DNA from: Nageia nagi
Taxonomy: Eukaryota; Pinophyta
Assembly (NCBI GenBank): GCA_050084985.1
Contig: JBITNC010000001.1
Span: 75,702,001 to 75,766,000, forward strand
Reading direction: 5' to 3'
DNA: 64,000 bases
The notes under the pieces were generated by a model that was given only the letters and a program-made list of their open reading frames with translations, made no database searches and was not told where the DNA came from. How positions within the stretch are numbered: position 1 is the first letter of the stretch; the number at the start of each line of letters is the position of its first letter. Shown here one piece after another: positions 11,031 through 20,761 of the stretch. The position numbers were made by a program, and so were the translations under genes.

Positions 11031-11635
11031 TGAATCCTCTTATACATGTGTTATATATAACAACTTGGTTGTGCAATCCATCTTGATTATGTGGATTGTT
11101 ATTGATGAAAAGTAACACAAGATCTAAAACATATTACACAACGATAGTGTTTCAATTTATTTCATTTTTCCATACAAATTTGTATTATGTCTAATTGAAT
11201 AAAAATATACTTGAATACTAAACTTGTACACTCATTATGATACAAAAATTATAATTACTTATTCAACACAAAGTACATTCATTTTACATTCATATTTCAT
11301 AAAAAATTACATTATGTTGATTATCTCTATGATACATCATCTTGCATTCATATTTCATCAAAATTTATATTATATTGATTGTATTTATTATACTTCATAA
11401 TAATATATCAACTTCTCATACATGAGATGATTGATTGACTTTTTGATACATCAAATACCGTTTTTTAGTTTGTTTTCAAGGATGTTGCATTAGATGACTT
11501 CCCTGTAAATGATAGCTTACAATGAGATGATATTTCAGCCTCATATACAACACATGAAACAATATATAAATATTAGTACAATTACTAACATATATATAAG
11601 AATAGGAAAAAATTAAATATAGATAAATTCCCATT

Positions 11636-12090
11636 ACTTTGAGCAACCACCCATGCAACAGGCACGTTGTTATCTTGATCATAAGAAATAAGTAATATGT
11701 GTAATGGGAACTGCAATTGACAACAAATAGTATTTTATATTTGTAAAAACTTTGTTGAATTGAAAATTGATAAAAAAATAAGATAGTAAACTTACCCCAT
11801 ACTTGTTACTACCAAATGATGCATCCATTGCAATCATACTATTGTGTGAACATGATACCATTTTCTTCAACATCCATGGACTTTGATAGTCCAAAAAAAA
11901 ACTCTCAAAACACAATAGAGATATAAGTGTGAACTTTGGTAAACAAACAATAATATTAATCATATAAAAAGAAAATTATTACTATTCATAACTTACCATC
12001 TTGACTACTAATTGAAGCATCCCTTACAATATGCAACAATTTTGGTTGACATCCATTACAACAATTTTTTGTGCAGCAATTTTAGAGAGA
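11636..12090 (-). pseudogene. MULE-type transposase-domain gene fragment with introns
   Basis: Exon 11796-11933 translates to FTLISLLCFESFFLDYQ, then SPWMLKKMVSCSHNSMIAMD and ASFGSNKYG. Exon 11636-11710 continues in phase with FPLHILLISYDQ and DNNVPVAWVVAQ. The 85-bp intron between them (11711-11795) starts GTAAGT and ends TTGCAG on the coding strand. The joined text matches the MULE/FAR1-type transposase core, where D-[SA]-T/S-F-G-T/S-N-x-[YF] is followed by FPL...LL..D....G.PVAW. A further exon is suggested at 11997-12090, ending before GTAAGT at 11991-11996, but it holds one stop. In seed plants such domains occur in Mutator-like transposases and in domesticated SWIM or FAR1-like proteins. 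No zinc finger or DNA-binding part is visible. Whether this is a truncated gene or pieces of a longer one cannot be told here. Confidence 0.6.
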
Positions 12091-12198
12091 AATTTTATTT
12101 CAAAGTAGCATTTATCATGTATGTAACAAGGACTATGAATTTCTTGACAAGATTATGGAAGGCATGCATGCAACACATAGAATAATACACAGTTTCAT

Positions 12199-12262
12199 GA
12201 TATACGTACATGCAAAATGTAGAAGAAGACATAATAATTGGGAAATATTTGATGATGCAATG
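12199..12262 (+). pseudogene. PPR fragment 2
   Basis: MIYVHAKCRRRHNNWEIFDD corresponds to the PPR phrase [LI]IDMYAKCGRI...A..[IV]FD. It is too short to classify further and lies just upstream of fragment 3. Confidence 0.5.
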
Positions 12263-12371
12263 TAATACAATATCTAAATAGTCCTCTACAATGACATGGT
12301 GCATGCTTTCAAATTTTAGGTTAGAAGAGTATATTAATGTCTATTAAAAATAATACTAAGTGGATTTCACT

Positions 12372-12582
12372 TAGATGTTGTTTTGAAAAATGTTGTGATA
12401 GACATGTATGCTAAGATTGGAAATATACAAAAAGCAATAAATAATACCAATTCACCAAATGCAATATGCAACAATATTGGTCCAACAAGACTAATTCACC
12501 TTGCTCAAAGTTACAAAAACATGCAAAACATTGGAGTTGATCAAGAAAACATAACATCTTTCCTTTATTTATTAAAATGGTA
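12372..12582 (+). pseudogene. PPR fragment 3
   Basis: An open stretch reads DVVLKNVVIDMYAKIGNIQK and later YKNMQNIGVDQENITSFLYL before LKW. These fit the end of one PPR (V..NALIDMYAKCGNI) and the start of the next (F..M...GV.P...TF..LL.A). Between them about 20 codons are unlike any PPR, so part of the repeat is replaced or deleted. Confidence 0.65.
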
Positions 12583-12654
12583 AAATAATACAACAATTTG
12601 GATTTTTGAAAGGCCATCCAAATACATTATAATTAATCTTGTACTTCATATTCT

Positions 12655-12845
12655 ATCTTTGTGAATACTATGATAGACATGTATGCAAAATATGGGAGAA
12701 AAAAGAAGGTCACTCATTCTATTAAAGTATTGACAACCCTCAACGATTAAATTTCCATGGTTGCATGCAAGTAGAACACATACAAAGGTTATGTTCTAAA
12801 GTTTGGTTCTATGCTTGAAAATTACATCTACTTAAAACTCTTTAG
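12655..12845 (+). pseudogene. PPR fragment 4
   Basis: NTMIDMYAKYGRKK occurs at about 12666-12708. After a frame change ACK-stop-NTYKGYVLKFGSM occurs near 12760-12822, resembling the ACA..K[QE][IV]HGYVLKSGF phrase that begins the next repeat in plant PLS-PPR proteins. One stop and frame breaks. Confidence 0.55.
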
Positions 12846-13019
12846 GGATAATATTATCTATTTATACAAGTACTTATTAACAACACTCCTTTTTAATAAT
12901 ATTATTGTGAAATATGGAAGCATGCACCATGTCATTTTGTAAGATTATTTAGATATTATATTACTTTGTAGATCATCAATAATATCTAGATAAACATTAT
13001 CCATGTTTTAAATAATGAA

Positions 13020-13400
13020 GCAATAGGGATCCAACTATAATAAAATAAACTTTATATGTGTTCTACTTGCATGCAAAGTACATGTAAGCAAACTTTGGAA
13101 TAAGACATGATGCCTAAGAATTATTTGATAAGATGTCCATCAAAATTGATAAACATGTATGCAAAATATGGAAGATACAAAATATGGAATATGCATGATG
13201 CAAACATAGTTTCATGGAGTGGATGATTGGAGGATATGCAATTCATGGCCCAAACATTGTTTAACAAGATTCCCATCAAAATTGATAGACATGTATGTAA
13301 AATATGGAACATGCATGATGAAAACATAGTTTCATAGAGTGTAATAATTGGAGGATATGTAATTCATAGCCCAAGCATTGTTTGACAAGATGCATGATGC
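13020..13400 (+). pseudogene. PPR fragment 5 with an internal tandem duplication
   Basis: GSNYNKINFICVLLAC at about 13028-13075 matches G..PN.ITFVCVLSAC. It is followed by two copies of a 136-bp unit beginning at 13130 and 13266. Each encodes KIDxxMYxKYG-like text, NMHDANIVSWS and MIGGYAIHG (the MH D.N.VSW..MIGGYA.HG phrase of the PLS class), then a LFDKM-like end. The first copy has a 16-bp internal insertion repeating AAAATATGGA. A third partial unit starts at about 13380 (DKMHD). The duplication arose within or after loss of the gene. Confidence 0.7.
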
Positions 13401-13674
13401 AATATGTTTACATTTTGATAGTATTTAAAAATATTATACTTAATTCTAATTTTAAAATAACTAAGAAAACTCATCATTTGGAATGCATATGATGTTAACT
13501 TTTTATGCATAAATGAATTATACATAAATAAGCATCATTTTGCACTTTGAAAGAATGAGTCCTCTCAAATAATTCAAAGATTTGGATTTACTCTATATAT
13601 GATTTAAGAATTAATAAATCAACTAATTAATGCATAAATGAATTATACTTAAACTCTTTGATCTAATGAAGCAC

Positions 13675-13795
13675 TTCAGGCCCAATTGTAACATTATAAC
13701 CTTTATATGTGTTTTACTTGCATGAAGAATACATGTATGCAAAATGTGGAAGAACATATGAGGCCCAAGAATTAACTAAATAAGTAGCTCCATTT
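13675..13795 (+). pseudogene. PPR fragment 6
   Basis: The text NCNIITFICVLLA, then MYAKCGRT and EAQEL, corresponds to PN.ITFVCVLSA, DMYAKCGRI and EAQ.LFD. The first phrase is nearly the same at nucleotide level as that at 13028-13075 (CTTTATATGTGTT.TACTTGC), suggesting local duplication. Confidence 0.6.
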
Positions 13796-14707
13796 GATGA
13801 TGTCTCCTACACCATGTGGAGTTACATGATATGGAACAATATTAGGATCATTTAATTTCATTAATCTATTATGCCCAATTTGTTTGAGATAAATTTTGAG
13901 AATTAATTTTTAAACTATGTAGGTGATTGCAACTTCGGGCTGTATCCATCTATATGCATGTATATCCCATTAGGATACAAAAAAAAGACAACTTGAATTC
14001 AATTTTTTGGATTGAAGATTTGGATTCTCCTATTGCATCAGACTCATTAAGTAAAATTGTACCTTCAAAGTGTATCCATATGAATTATGCTTACAAACAA
14101 GCTACACTTACCTTCATCTAGGAGTGGAATGGTCTCAAACCACTTGAGCATAATAGATTATTAGGAAGACCATTGTAATTTCCTTTATATCTTGAATGAA
14201 GCTGCATGAATAATACATAGTGCTCATAAATTATTTAACATGATATATCTAGAATAAGGTATGGGTATCCATGAAAGAGTAGTTGAAAGCAAGTTTTCAT
14301 AAAATATTTTTATTATGATTGCATCTTTACACAAGATGACTAGCAGGCTATAAAATTCTATAGCATTACTTCTATTTAGCATGTTAAAGTTGTAGGACAT
14401 TGGCAAGCTCTACCATTCCACTATCTATATTTTGAAAGAAAACTAGATAGATATACTTTGGATCAATGGCATGCAACAACTGCAAACAAAGATGTTTCAA
14501 TACACATTACTTCTCATCTTCATCAACATCTTGTGTTGTATCCTTTTTCCATGTGATGGGAAACAAGACCATTCCTACTTTGGTATAAAATCTTTTAATA
14601 TATTATGGTAATGTTATGAACTTTGAATGTCATTTTAAACATTACTTTTACTATATGTAGATAATCCCCCAACACTACCCTAAAAGAATTCAATAGAATT
14701 GTACTAG

Positions 14708-14790
14708 ACATATTATTTTGGAGAACACTTATGGTTTCCATATAGATATATTATTTTGGAGAACACTTGTGGGTTCCATATGGGCCAAAA
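14708..14790. repeat. short tandem duplication, about 43-45 bp twice
   Basis: The phrase ATATTATTTTGGAGAACACT followed by T[AG]TGG.TTCCATAT occurs at 14710 and again at 14753. It falls in a 121-codon open stretch (14718-15083) whose translation I do not recognise; tyrosine- and isoleucine-rich text with no domain argues against a gene. Confidence 0.75.
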
Positions 14791-15084
14791 TTATATATAA
14801 TATATGGCCCAAATTCTATGTAGTAATTTATGTATACTTGATGTATATTTGCACTACCCATGGATACAAATACTATATTTTTTTTGGGTGGAATTATCTA
14901 CCATGTTTTGTATATTTAACTATTAGAAATTATTGTCCAAACTTGAGATTTGATTATTGGAATTCTTTAGTGATAAAAGTGAAAAATTTGGTCTGCAAGG
15001 GTTTTTTTGAAAAAGGCATAATCTATCATGAAAAAGTAAAGGTTAAGATAAAAAAACTTCACTTACATTTCACATTTTTTTAAC

Positions 15085-15130
15085 ACAGAATAATAACTTT
15101 TGTATGTATTCTACTTGCATGCAAAATATA
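15085..15130 (+). pseudogene. PPR fragment 7
   Basis: RIITFVCILLACK repeats the TFVCVL.AC phrase seen in fragments 5 and 6, with the nucleotide core GTATTCTACTTGCATGCAAA nearly shared with 13059-13078. Only this phrase survives. Confidence 0.5.
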
Positions 15131-15611
15131 TATAATTATTCAAAAAATGAATTATAGATACAAATAACAATTTTTGTATGATAGTCGCATCAAATATAAA
15201 ATAATAATCTATGGAGAAATGTGTGGAGCCATGAAATATATCATACTAAAGAGCCTTGTTTAGTTTTTTCATCAACAAGAAGTGATTCAACCTCCAATTG
15301 ATGAAATGTGATTTGAAGGTTTGTAGGTTGGTCTCTAAATTTGTCTCTCTCCTTCATCACTTATTTTATTTCCTCTTTTGCTCTCATTAGTTGACCTTTT
15401 ATGTTATGGAGCTCCTCATCCTTCTTGTATTATTTAAACACATATTTCATTTTAGATTGAAGGAAATATTTCATATCTTGCAAACTTGAATGCAAGTTAT
15501 GGTTTTTTGGTTGGTAACTTTTCATCAAATGTTATTGTTGCAAAATTATGGAAATGGATTTTCATCAAATGTTATTCTACATGTATCCAACATGTTGAAA
15601 AAATAATAATG

Positions 15612-15690
15612 CTTGTAAATTATTTAAGAAGATGCATGGTGTAAACATGATTTCATGGAATGTAATGATCATAAGATATGCAAATTATGG
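15612..15690 (+). pseudogene. PPR fragment 8
   Basis: LFKKMHGVNMISWNVMIIRY followed by ANYG matches the phrase LFDKM..RNV[VI]SWN.MI.GYA..G. It lies immediately before the right arm of the inverted repeat. Confidence 0.6.
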
Positions 15691-16210
15691 AAATTGGTTT
15701 TCATCAAATGTTGTGGTTATGAATTCAAGCTAGGGTTTTTATCAAACATTATGGTTTTGAATGCCATGATAAATAATCAAATGTTGTGGTTGTGAAATCA
15801 AGCTAGTATTTTAATTGAACATTACGATTGTGAATGCCATGATAAACAAGTATAGAAAGCAAAATAGGAACATGGCACAAACAACTTACTTTTGCTAGAA
15901 ACAAAATCATAAACTAAAATCAAGAACCATTGTTGCCCATCCAAATGCTTTGCAACATCAACATAACCAATAATAAGCTAAGCGATAATGTGAAAATCAT
16001 GCAATAAATTTTTTCATTTACCCCTAAAGAGTCTTCAAAAGTTGTGATAGTGGATAAACACCTTCTCTTTATCCCTAAAATAACTTTGAAATACATGATA
16101 AGGTGTAAACACCTTACATTTACTCATTTTAACAAAATGTGTTTAGCCCTTACCATTACTGAACGCAACAAAGGTGGTTGGTGATGTTCAAAATGCATGT
16201 AAGGTGATAT
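15690..16210. repeat. right arm of the diverged inverted repeat
   Basis: This is the partner of 9970-10195 in opposite orientation (block list given there). It contains additional sequence at about 15740-15990, with two GAATGCCATGATAAA blocks (15757 and 15832), and merges into the tandem array that follows. Confidence 0.6.
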
Positions 16211-16760
16211 AACACATGAGATAAATGCTTAGATTTTACAGTGATAAGGTGTAAATGCCTTACATTTAGCTCTATAAAAAATAAGTGTTTAACCATTATC
16301 ATTAATGAACACATCAAAGATGATTAATGATGTTCAAATCTAGGGGTCAGAATTTACATAGGCAATCAAGGAAGGGTGTAAACACCTCACATTTACTCAT
16401 ATAAACAAAAGTGCTTAACCCCTACCATTAATGGATGCATCAAAGGTGGTCGATTGTATACAAATTGCTTGCAAGGTGATATGGCATCTATGATAAACAC
16501 CTATTTACCATGATCAAGGTTAAATGCCTAATGTTCAAATATGTGAATAGCAAAGCATTTAACCTCCCTCATTAATGTGTTCATAATGATAGGTGACATT
16601 CAAATTGAGGGGTCAAAATTTGGGTAGACATCAAGGTGGGGTGTAAATGCCTTGAGTTTAAATCCCCCATTGCAATGGATGCAGACATTATAAATGCCTT
16701 GAGTTTACTTTGTAAATAGGATTCATTTAAACCCATAAGAAAACTTAGGCAACGATTTTA
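16095..16760. repeat. diverged tandem array, units about 120-145 bp
   Basis: Units start at about 16101, 16245, 16376, 16517 and 16639, each with a GTGTAAA[CT]GCCTTA-like head, then TTTA[AG]CCCTTACCATTA-like text and ATGCATCAAAGGTGGT. Units differ in their tails: one type has AAATGCATGTAAGGTGATAT, the other has GAGGGGTCAAAATTTGGGTAG. The types alternate, so a two-unit higher-order period of about 275 bp is likely. Confidence 0.65.
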
Positions 16761-16931
16761 CTTGGCATAAATGCATTTTGTTTATACCTTAATAAAATGA
16801 AAGGTATTTACATCTAGGTTAAATGTATTTTATTTACAACCTGAACAAAGTTCACTTTCCAAAAAAATTGAAGGAAGTCCAATTACAAAAAAGGGGTTAA
16901 ACTTTAAACATTTAATCTCGTATGTGCATGA

Positions 16932-16936
16932 GATAT
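16932..16936. repeat. left target-site duplication GATAT of the 17.7-kb LTR element
   Basis: GATAT precedes the LTR start TGTGTATATC at 16937. The identical 5 bases follow the other LTR at 34681. Confidence 0.9.
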
Positions 16937-19593
16937 TGTGTATATCAAATTATGAACCTAAAATGCAATTTAGATAGATAAATCATTCAACATAATTAAT
17001 CATGAACATATTCGACAATACACATCAATAATAATAACGATATTATATTCTAAAGTATTTGAATACAAAAAGTGAGTTTTTATTGATCTATTTTAATCAG
17101 CATTGACAGTGATCATTGTGGATCGGTAATAATCAGTGCAGATTAGTAATGATTGAAGCACAACTCTGCATTCTCTTATGCCATCATTGTGTTCATTGTA
17201 AACCTTTGGCCTTTGATATCGATCTGGTGAATCATCATCGACCGATCTTTGAATCATCGACGATTGAATCTGTATGTACTGGAGTAATCTTCACAGAATT
17301 TTGAAATGTCTTTGTCTATTCCTTGTTGTTTTCTTTCACATTTACTTCTGTCATTCTTTTCTGTATTGACCCTGCACATAGAAAATAAACAAAACATCAA
17401 AAGCATACCTGCTCATACATATTAATCAGAAAATGAATAACATAATATGGATATATAATTGATATGAGATTTGCTATTGATCAAGCTTACAACCTTTTGG
17501 TAAAAATCTCCTGATTTGATTTTGATAGAGCTTCATTATAGTAAGATTGGGTCCATTTGTTCATGTACAAAGCTTCAATTTATAAGCTTCAAGGTTTGTT
17601 ATTCATTTGTTTTGGCATCCCAAGATTCTGGGTAACCTCTCGAACTAAATTTTGAGATGTTGTTATCATCTATCTGTATCCATGATTACAAATTATACAT
17701 ACTAGGCTATTCCAGGCTTAGATTTGTTTGTTGTTTAACTGTTCATGGATCATCACCGATTTTTTAGTGATTATATATTAACAGTAGAATGGTCGCTCTA
17801 TGGTCATTTTTTAATGACAAGGGTCGTAAGACCACTTGTTTTATATATGTTCAAAAAGATTGATCTAATAATATAATTTTAAAGTATATTCATACATAAT
17901 AAATTCTTTATTGAAGCCCGGTGTACTTTACTTGCAATCATGAGTTCATTTTAAGATCCCCAGGAGTTTTTTTGGAGCAAACAAAATAGGCCGGAGTCAG
18001 TAGATAAAGCATTCTGGAATGAAATGATGATGTCATAAAAGAAAGGATAAAGCTCAATTATGGAAAAGCCTGGGTTCTGAAAGAGGTGAGGTCAGCAAAA
18101 GATAATCGAAGAAGCCAGAGCCTGTAAATTAAGTGTTCTAGAAGTAAAGCATTCTAAAATAAAATGATGACATCACAGAGGATAAGATAGTTGCATTTTG
18201 GTAAAGATCGAGTTTCGAAGATGATGAAGTCATCAAGGAATGATCGAATAGCCAGAGCCGGTAAGTAGAGCATTCCAGAAGTATGAAGATGACATCACAG
18301 GAAGAACGATGTTCACATTTTTGAATGAAATCAGGTCTTGAAGATGATGAGGTCATCAAGGAGTGATCGAATAGCCAGAGTTGGTAAGTAGAGCATTCCA
18401 GAAGTATGAAGATGACATCACAGGAAGAATGATGTTCACATTTTTGAATGAAACCAGGTCCTGAAAGTGATGAGGTCATCAAGGAATGATCAAATAGTTG
18501 GAGCTGGTAAGTAGAGCATTTTAGAAGTATGAAGATGATGTCACAGGAAGAACGATGTTCACATTTTTGAATGAAACCAGGTCCCAAAGATGATGAGGTC
18601 ATCAAGGAGTGATCTAATAGCTGGAGCCAGTAAGTAGAGCATTCCAGAAGATGAAGATGATGTCATGGGAAGAATGATGTTCACATTTTTGAATGAAACT
18701 AGGTCCCAAAAGTGATGAGGTCATCAAGAAATGATCAAATAGCCAGAGCCGGTAAGTAGAGCATTCTAGAATGTAGAGACGAGGCTGGCGAGAGATGAAA
18801 TCATAGTTATCAAGAAGCTGTATCATCTACAATCTACCCTATTTTTGTAATATTCTACCAAGTAGTGTATGTAGGTAGTATCAGTTAAAGGAAGGCTAGA
18901 ATCTTGAAGCCATTTTTGTAAATGTTTCTGTTCTGCAATTCTTGTAACTATCGTTACTGTAGTATAAGGATATGAAAATAAAGTGAAAGAAGGGTCAAAA
19001 ACCTAGTATTGCTCTTTACATTTATTCTCAAAGATCTATAGTTTTTATCAGTAATATGAAACCATCTTAACCTTTCTTGTCTAGCACTCGTAATTGTCAT
19101 TCTTAATTTGGTTACATCATGGCAGCTTGGCTTGTTTCCTAAATGATAATTGCGAGTTGCTAATATAACTATGTCTGTTACTTGGTAGAGTAAAGCTGGG
19201 AAACTATTAAAGAGTGAAAGCTTGTACTGTAGCTGCTACACTAGATTCAGGCCAAGGTTTCACACACTGTGAAAGCCCGTGCTGAACTAGTGATCCACCT
19301 TTGCTTTCTCTCTTGTTACCCTAAGCTTTTTGCTTAAATTCCTCACACTCTAATCCTTTTTATTTCCTTTCCTATTACTTTTTCTACGCCCCATAGATAA
19401 GGAACCGGCCTTCTCCGGAGATCAGACTATCCCCATAGTCTGTTCTTGATTTACTTTGGTTAAGATTGTTCACGGTGCATATATTACACAATCTTAATCA
19501 ACAATTATTTTAATGTGATATATATTAGAAAAAATACTTGTTTTATTTATTTATTTATTAAATTAAAGATAGGGTTTATTTTGAGTGTCTACA
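16937..19593 (-). repeat. 3' LTR of the 17.7-kb element (left copy)
   Basis: 2657 bp; aligned with 32035-34680 over its whole length by shared blocks (TGAACCTAAAATGCAATTTAG, GACCACTTGTTTTATATATG, CTTCTCCGGAGATCAGACTA, GGGTTTATTTTGAGTGTCTA). It has 13 extra bases (AGGAAGGCTAGAA) at about 18895 that the other copy lacks. Compared with the right copy it has TG or CA at many places where the right copy keeps CG. It holds the 123-bp repeat array described separately. Confidence 0.92.
18139..18775. repeat. 123-bp tandem repeats inside the left LTR
   Basis: About five units read GGTAAGTAGAGCATTC, AGAAGTATGAAGATGACATC, ACAGGAAGAACGATGTTCAC, ATTTTTGAATGAAA and GATGAGGTCATCAAGGA. Most units are 123 bp, a multiple of three, which keeps a long frame open on the opposite strand. 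The same array is at 33240-33870 in the other LTR, so it predates insertion. Each unit has TGA[TC][AG]TCA-type half palindromes that resemble bZIP sites. Confidence 0.88.
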
Positions 19594-19609
19594 TTTTGCC
19601 TCTTTTTTG
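19594..19609 (-). other. polypurine tract of the 17.7-kb element
   Basis: On the - strand AAAAAAGAGGCAAAA directly abuts the LTR start TGTAGACACT. It marks this LTR as the 3' one. Confidence 0.8.
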
Positions 19610-20437
19610 AATTATCAACCAAAGATAGGGTTGATAATTTCAAAAAATATATAATGAGAAGCTTTGTTGTTTGATAAAGTTGATAACTTCAGAAGTGACT
19701 ATTTTCGGTATGATGACGTATTGAGCTTGTGTGACAGTTGCATGACATTTCTGTTATGTCATTTTGCATGTCTAAGCGCACCTATACCATATAAGTTTTC
19801 TTTAATATATGAATTATAATAGTATTGTCCTTTGTCTCGACAACGAGGTTTCGAGATGATCTCTTACATCCTGTGATTATTTTTCCATTTGAGCTCAAAC
19901 TTAGTCTGATCTATTTTTCATATTTGACTTAGTCAAGGATCATTGATAATCTTTTATTATTGTTAATGACTGTAAAGTGATCGTCATGGATTTATATAGT
20001 AAAAATACTATCTTTATAATAATATATTTTGCTATGAATATCTTAATTTCTTGTGTTTAGACTTGTTTTAATAGCAATTTTAATCATTTTACCCTAGTAA
20101 GTTTACTCAATACTAGTCCTTCATGTGCTGATGTATTTGGCAGTCATGTGACATTGGAGCATTCTCCTAGGTGAAAAATAATGTGATTTATAATGTGTTC
20201 ACTTTCACCTTAGTGAATGAAGCTTTTTAATTTTTTGTCTATACACAAAATAAATTTTAAGATATTTAAAGAAAATATATTCATTTTGTACATTTTCAAA
20301 TAATATAAATCGTCAACGATTACTTATGAATCATTGCCGATCAACAATCGTTATCAATTTGATGTAAATCATTGACGATCAACATAATGATCACTAACGA
20401 TCCATGATGCGAGGGTTTTTAAAACAAAATAGTTTTC
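19610..20437. other. element 3' untranslated region with GATC/ACGAT motifs
   Basis: Nothing coding is recognised. At 20310-20405 a cluster of related words occurs (CGTCAACGATTAC, CATTGCCGATCAACAATCG, CATTGACGATCAAC, CACTAACGATCC), similar to words inside the LTRs and in the leader near 31805-31865. Confidence 0.5.
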
Positions 20438-20761
20438 ATGGTAGATCAGTTGAGAGAGCAAAATTATTATTGTAGGGCTGTGGAGCTTTGGCTACCTGGT
20501 TTCTTGAGATATTTTTCTGATGGTCCTAGTTCACCACCTAGGCCAGCACCAGGGTTTCCTCGTTCACTAGTTTCTAGTGACTTGGGTCATTCAGGGAGTC
20601 AAGAATGACATGCAACATCGGTTTCTTGATCTCAGTCTACTGCTAGGTGTGTATCTCCTCGAACATATGCTATAGGCTTGAGATCTATTACTAGGGATGA
20701 GGGTTCTTCAGAGCATCCTGGCAATTTTCATGATGATGTTGTATCTACTGGAGGACATTGA
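20438..20761 (+). pseudogene. antisense additional ORF of the retrotransposon, unrecognised protein
   Basis: On the strand opposite to gag-pol, ATG at 20438 opens a 107-codon frame to TGA at 20759, broken only by two in-frame TGA codons (20606 and 20627). The product starts MVDQLREQNYYCRAVELWL, then PGFLRYFSDGPSSPPRPAPG, a serine-, proline- and arginine-rich tail and an acidic end. Base composition is clearly richer in G and C than its surroundings. Tat-lineage elements are known to carry extra ORFs between pol and the 3' LTR in either orientation, so the position fits. Both internal stops could be decayed CGA arginine codons, since arginine fits the neighbouring residues. The frame may extend upstream without an ATG, and spliced exons are possible. 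I recognise no domain. Confidence 0.5.

Noticed and set aside
14718-15083. 121-codon + frame
   Set aside because: No family motif, aromatic and isoleucine-rich composition typical of AT-rich DNA, and it contains a recent 43-45 bp duplication.
17116-17304. 62-codon + frame, repeated as 84 codons at 32214
   Set aside because: Both copies lie in LTRs and are similar only because the LTRs were copied from each other.
18138-18826. Long minus-strand frames (155 and 70 codons) with 41-residue repeats
   Set aside because: They are the translation of the 123-bp LTR repeats; the same frames occur in the other LTR and lack a recognisable domain.
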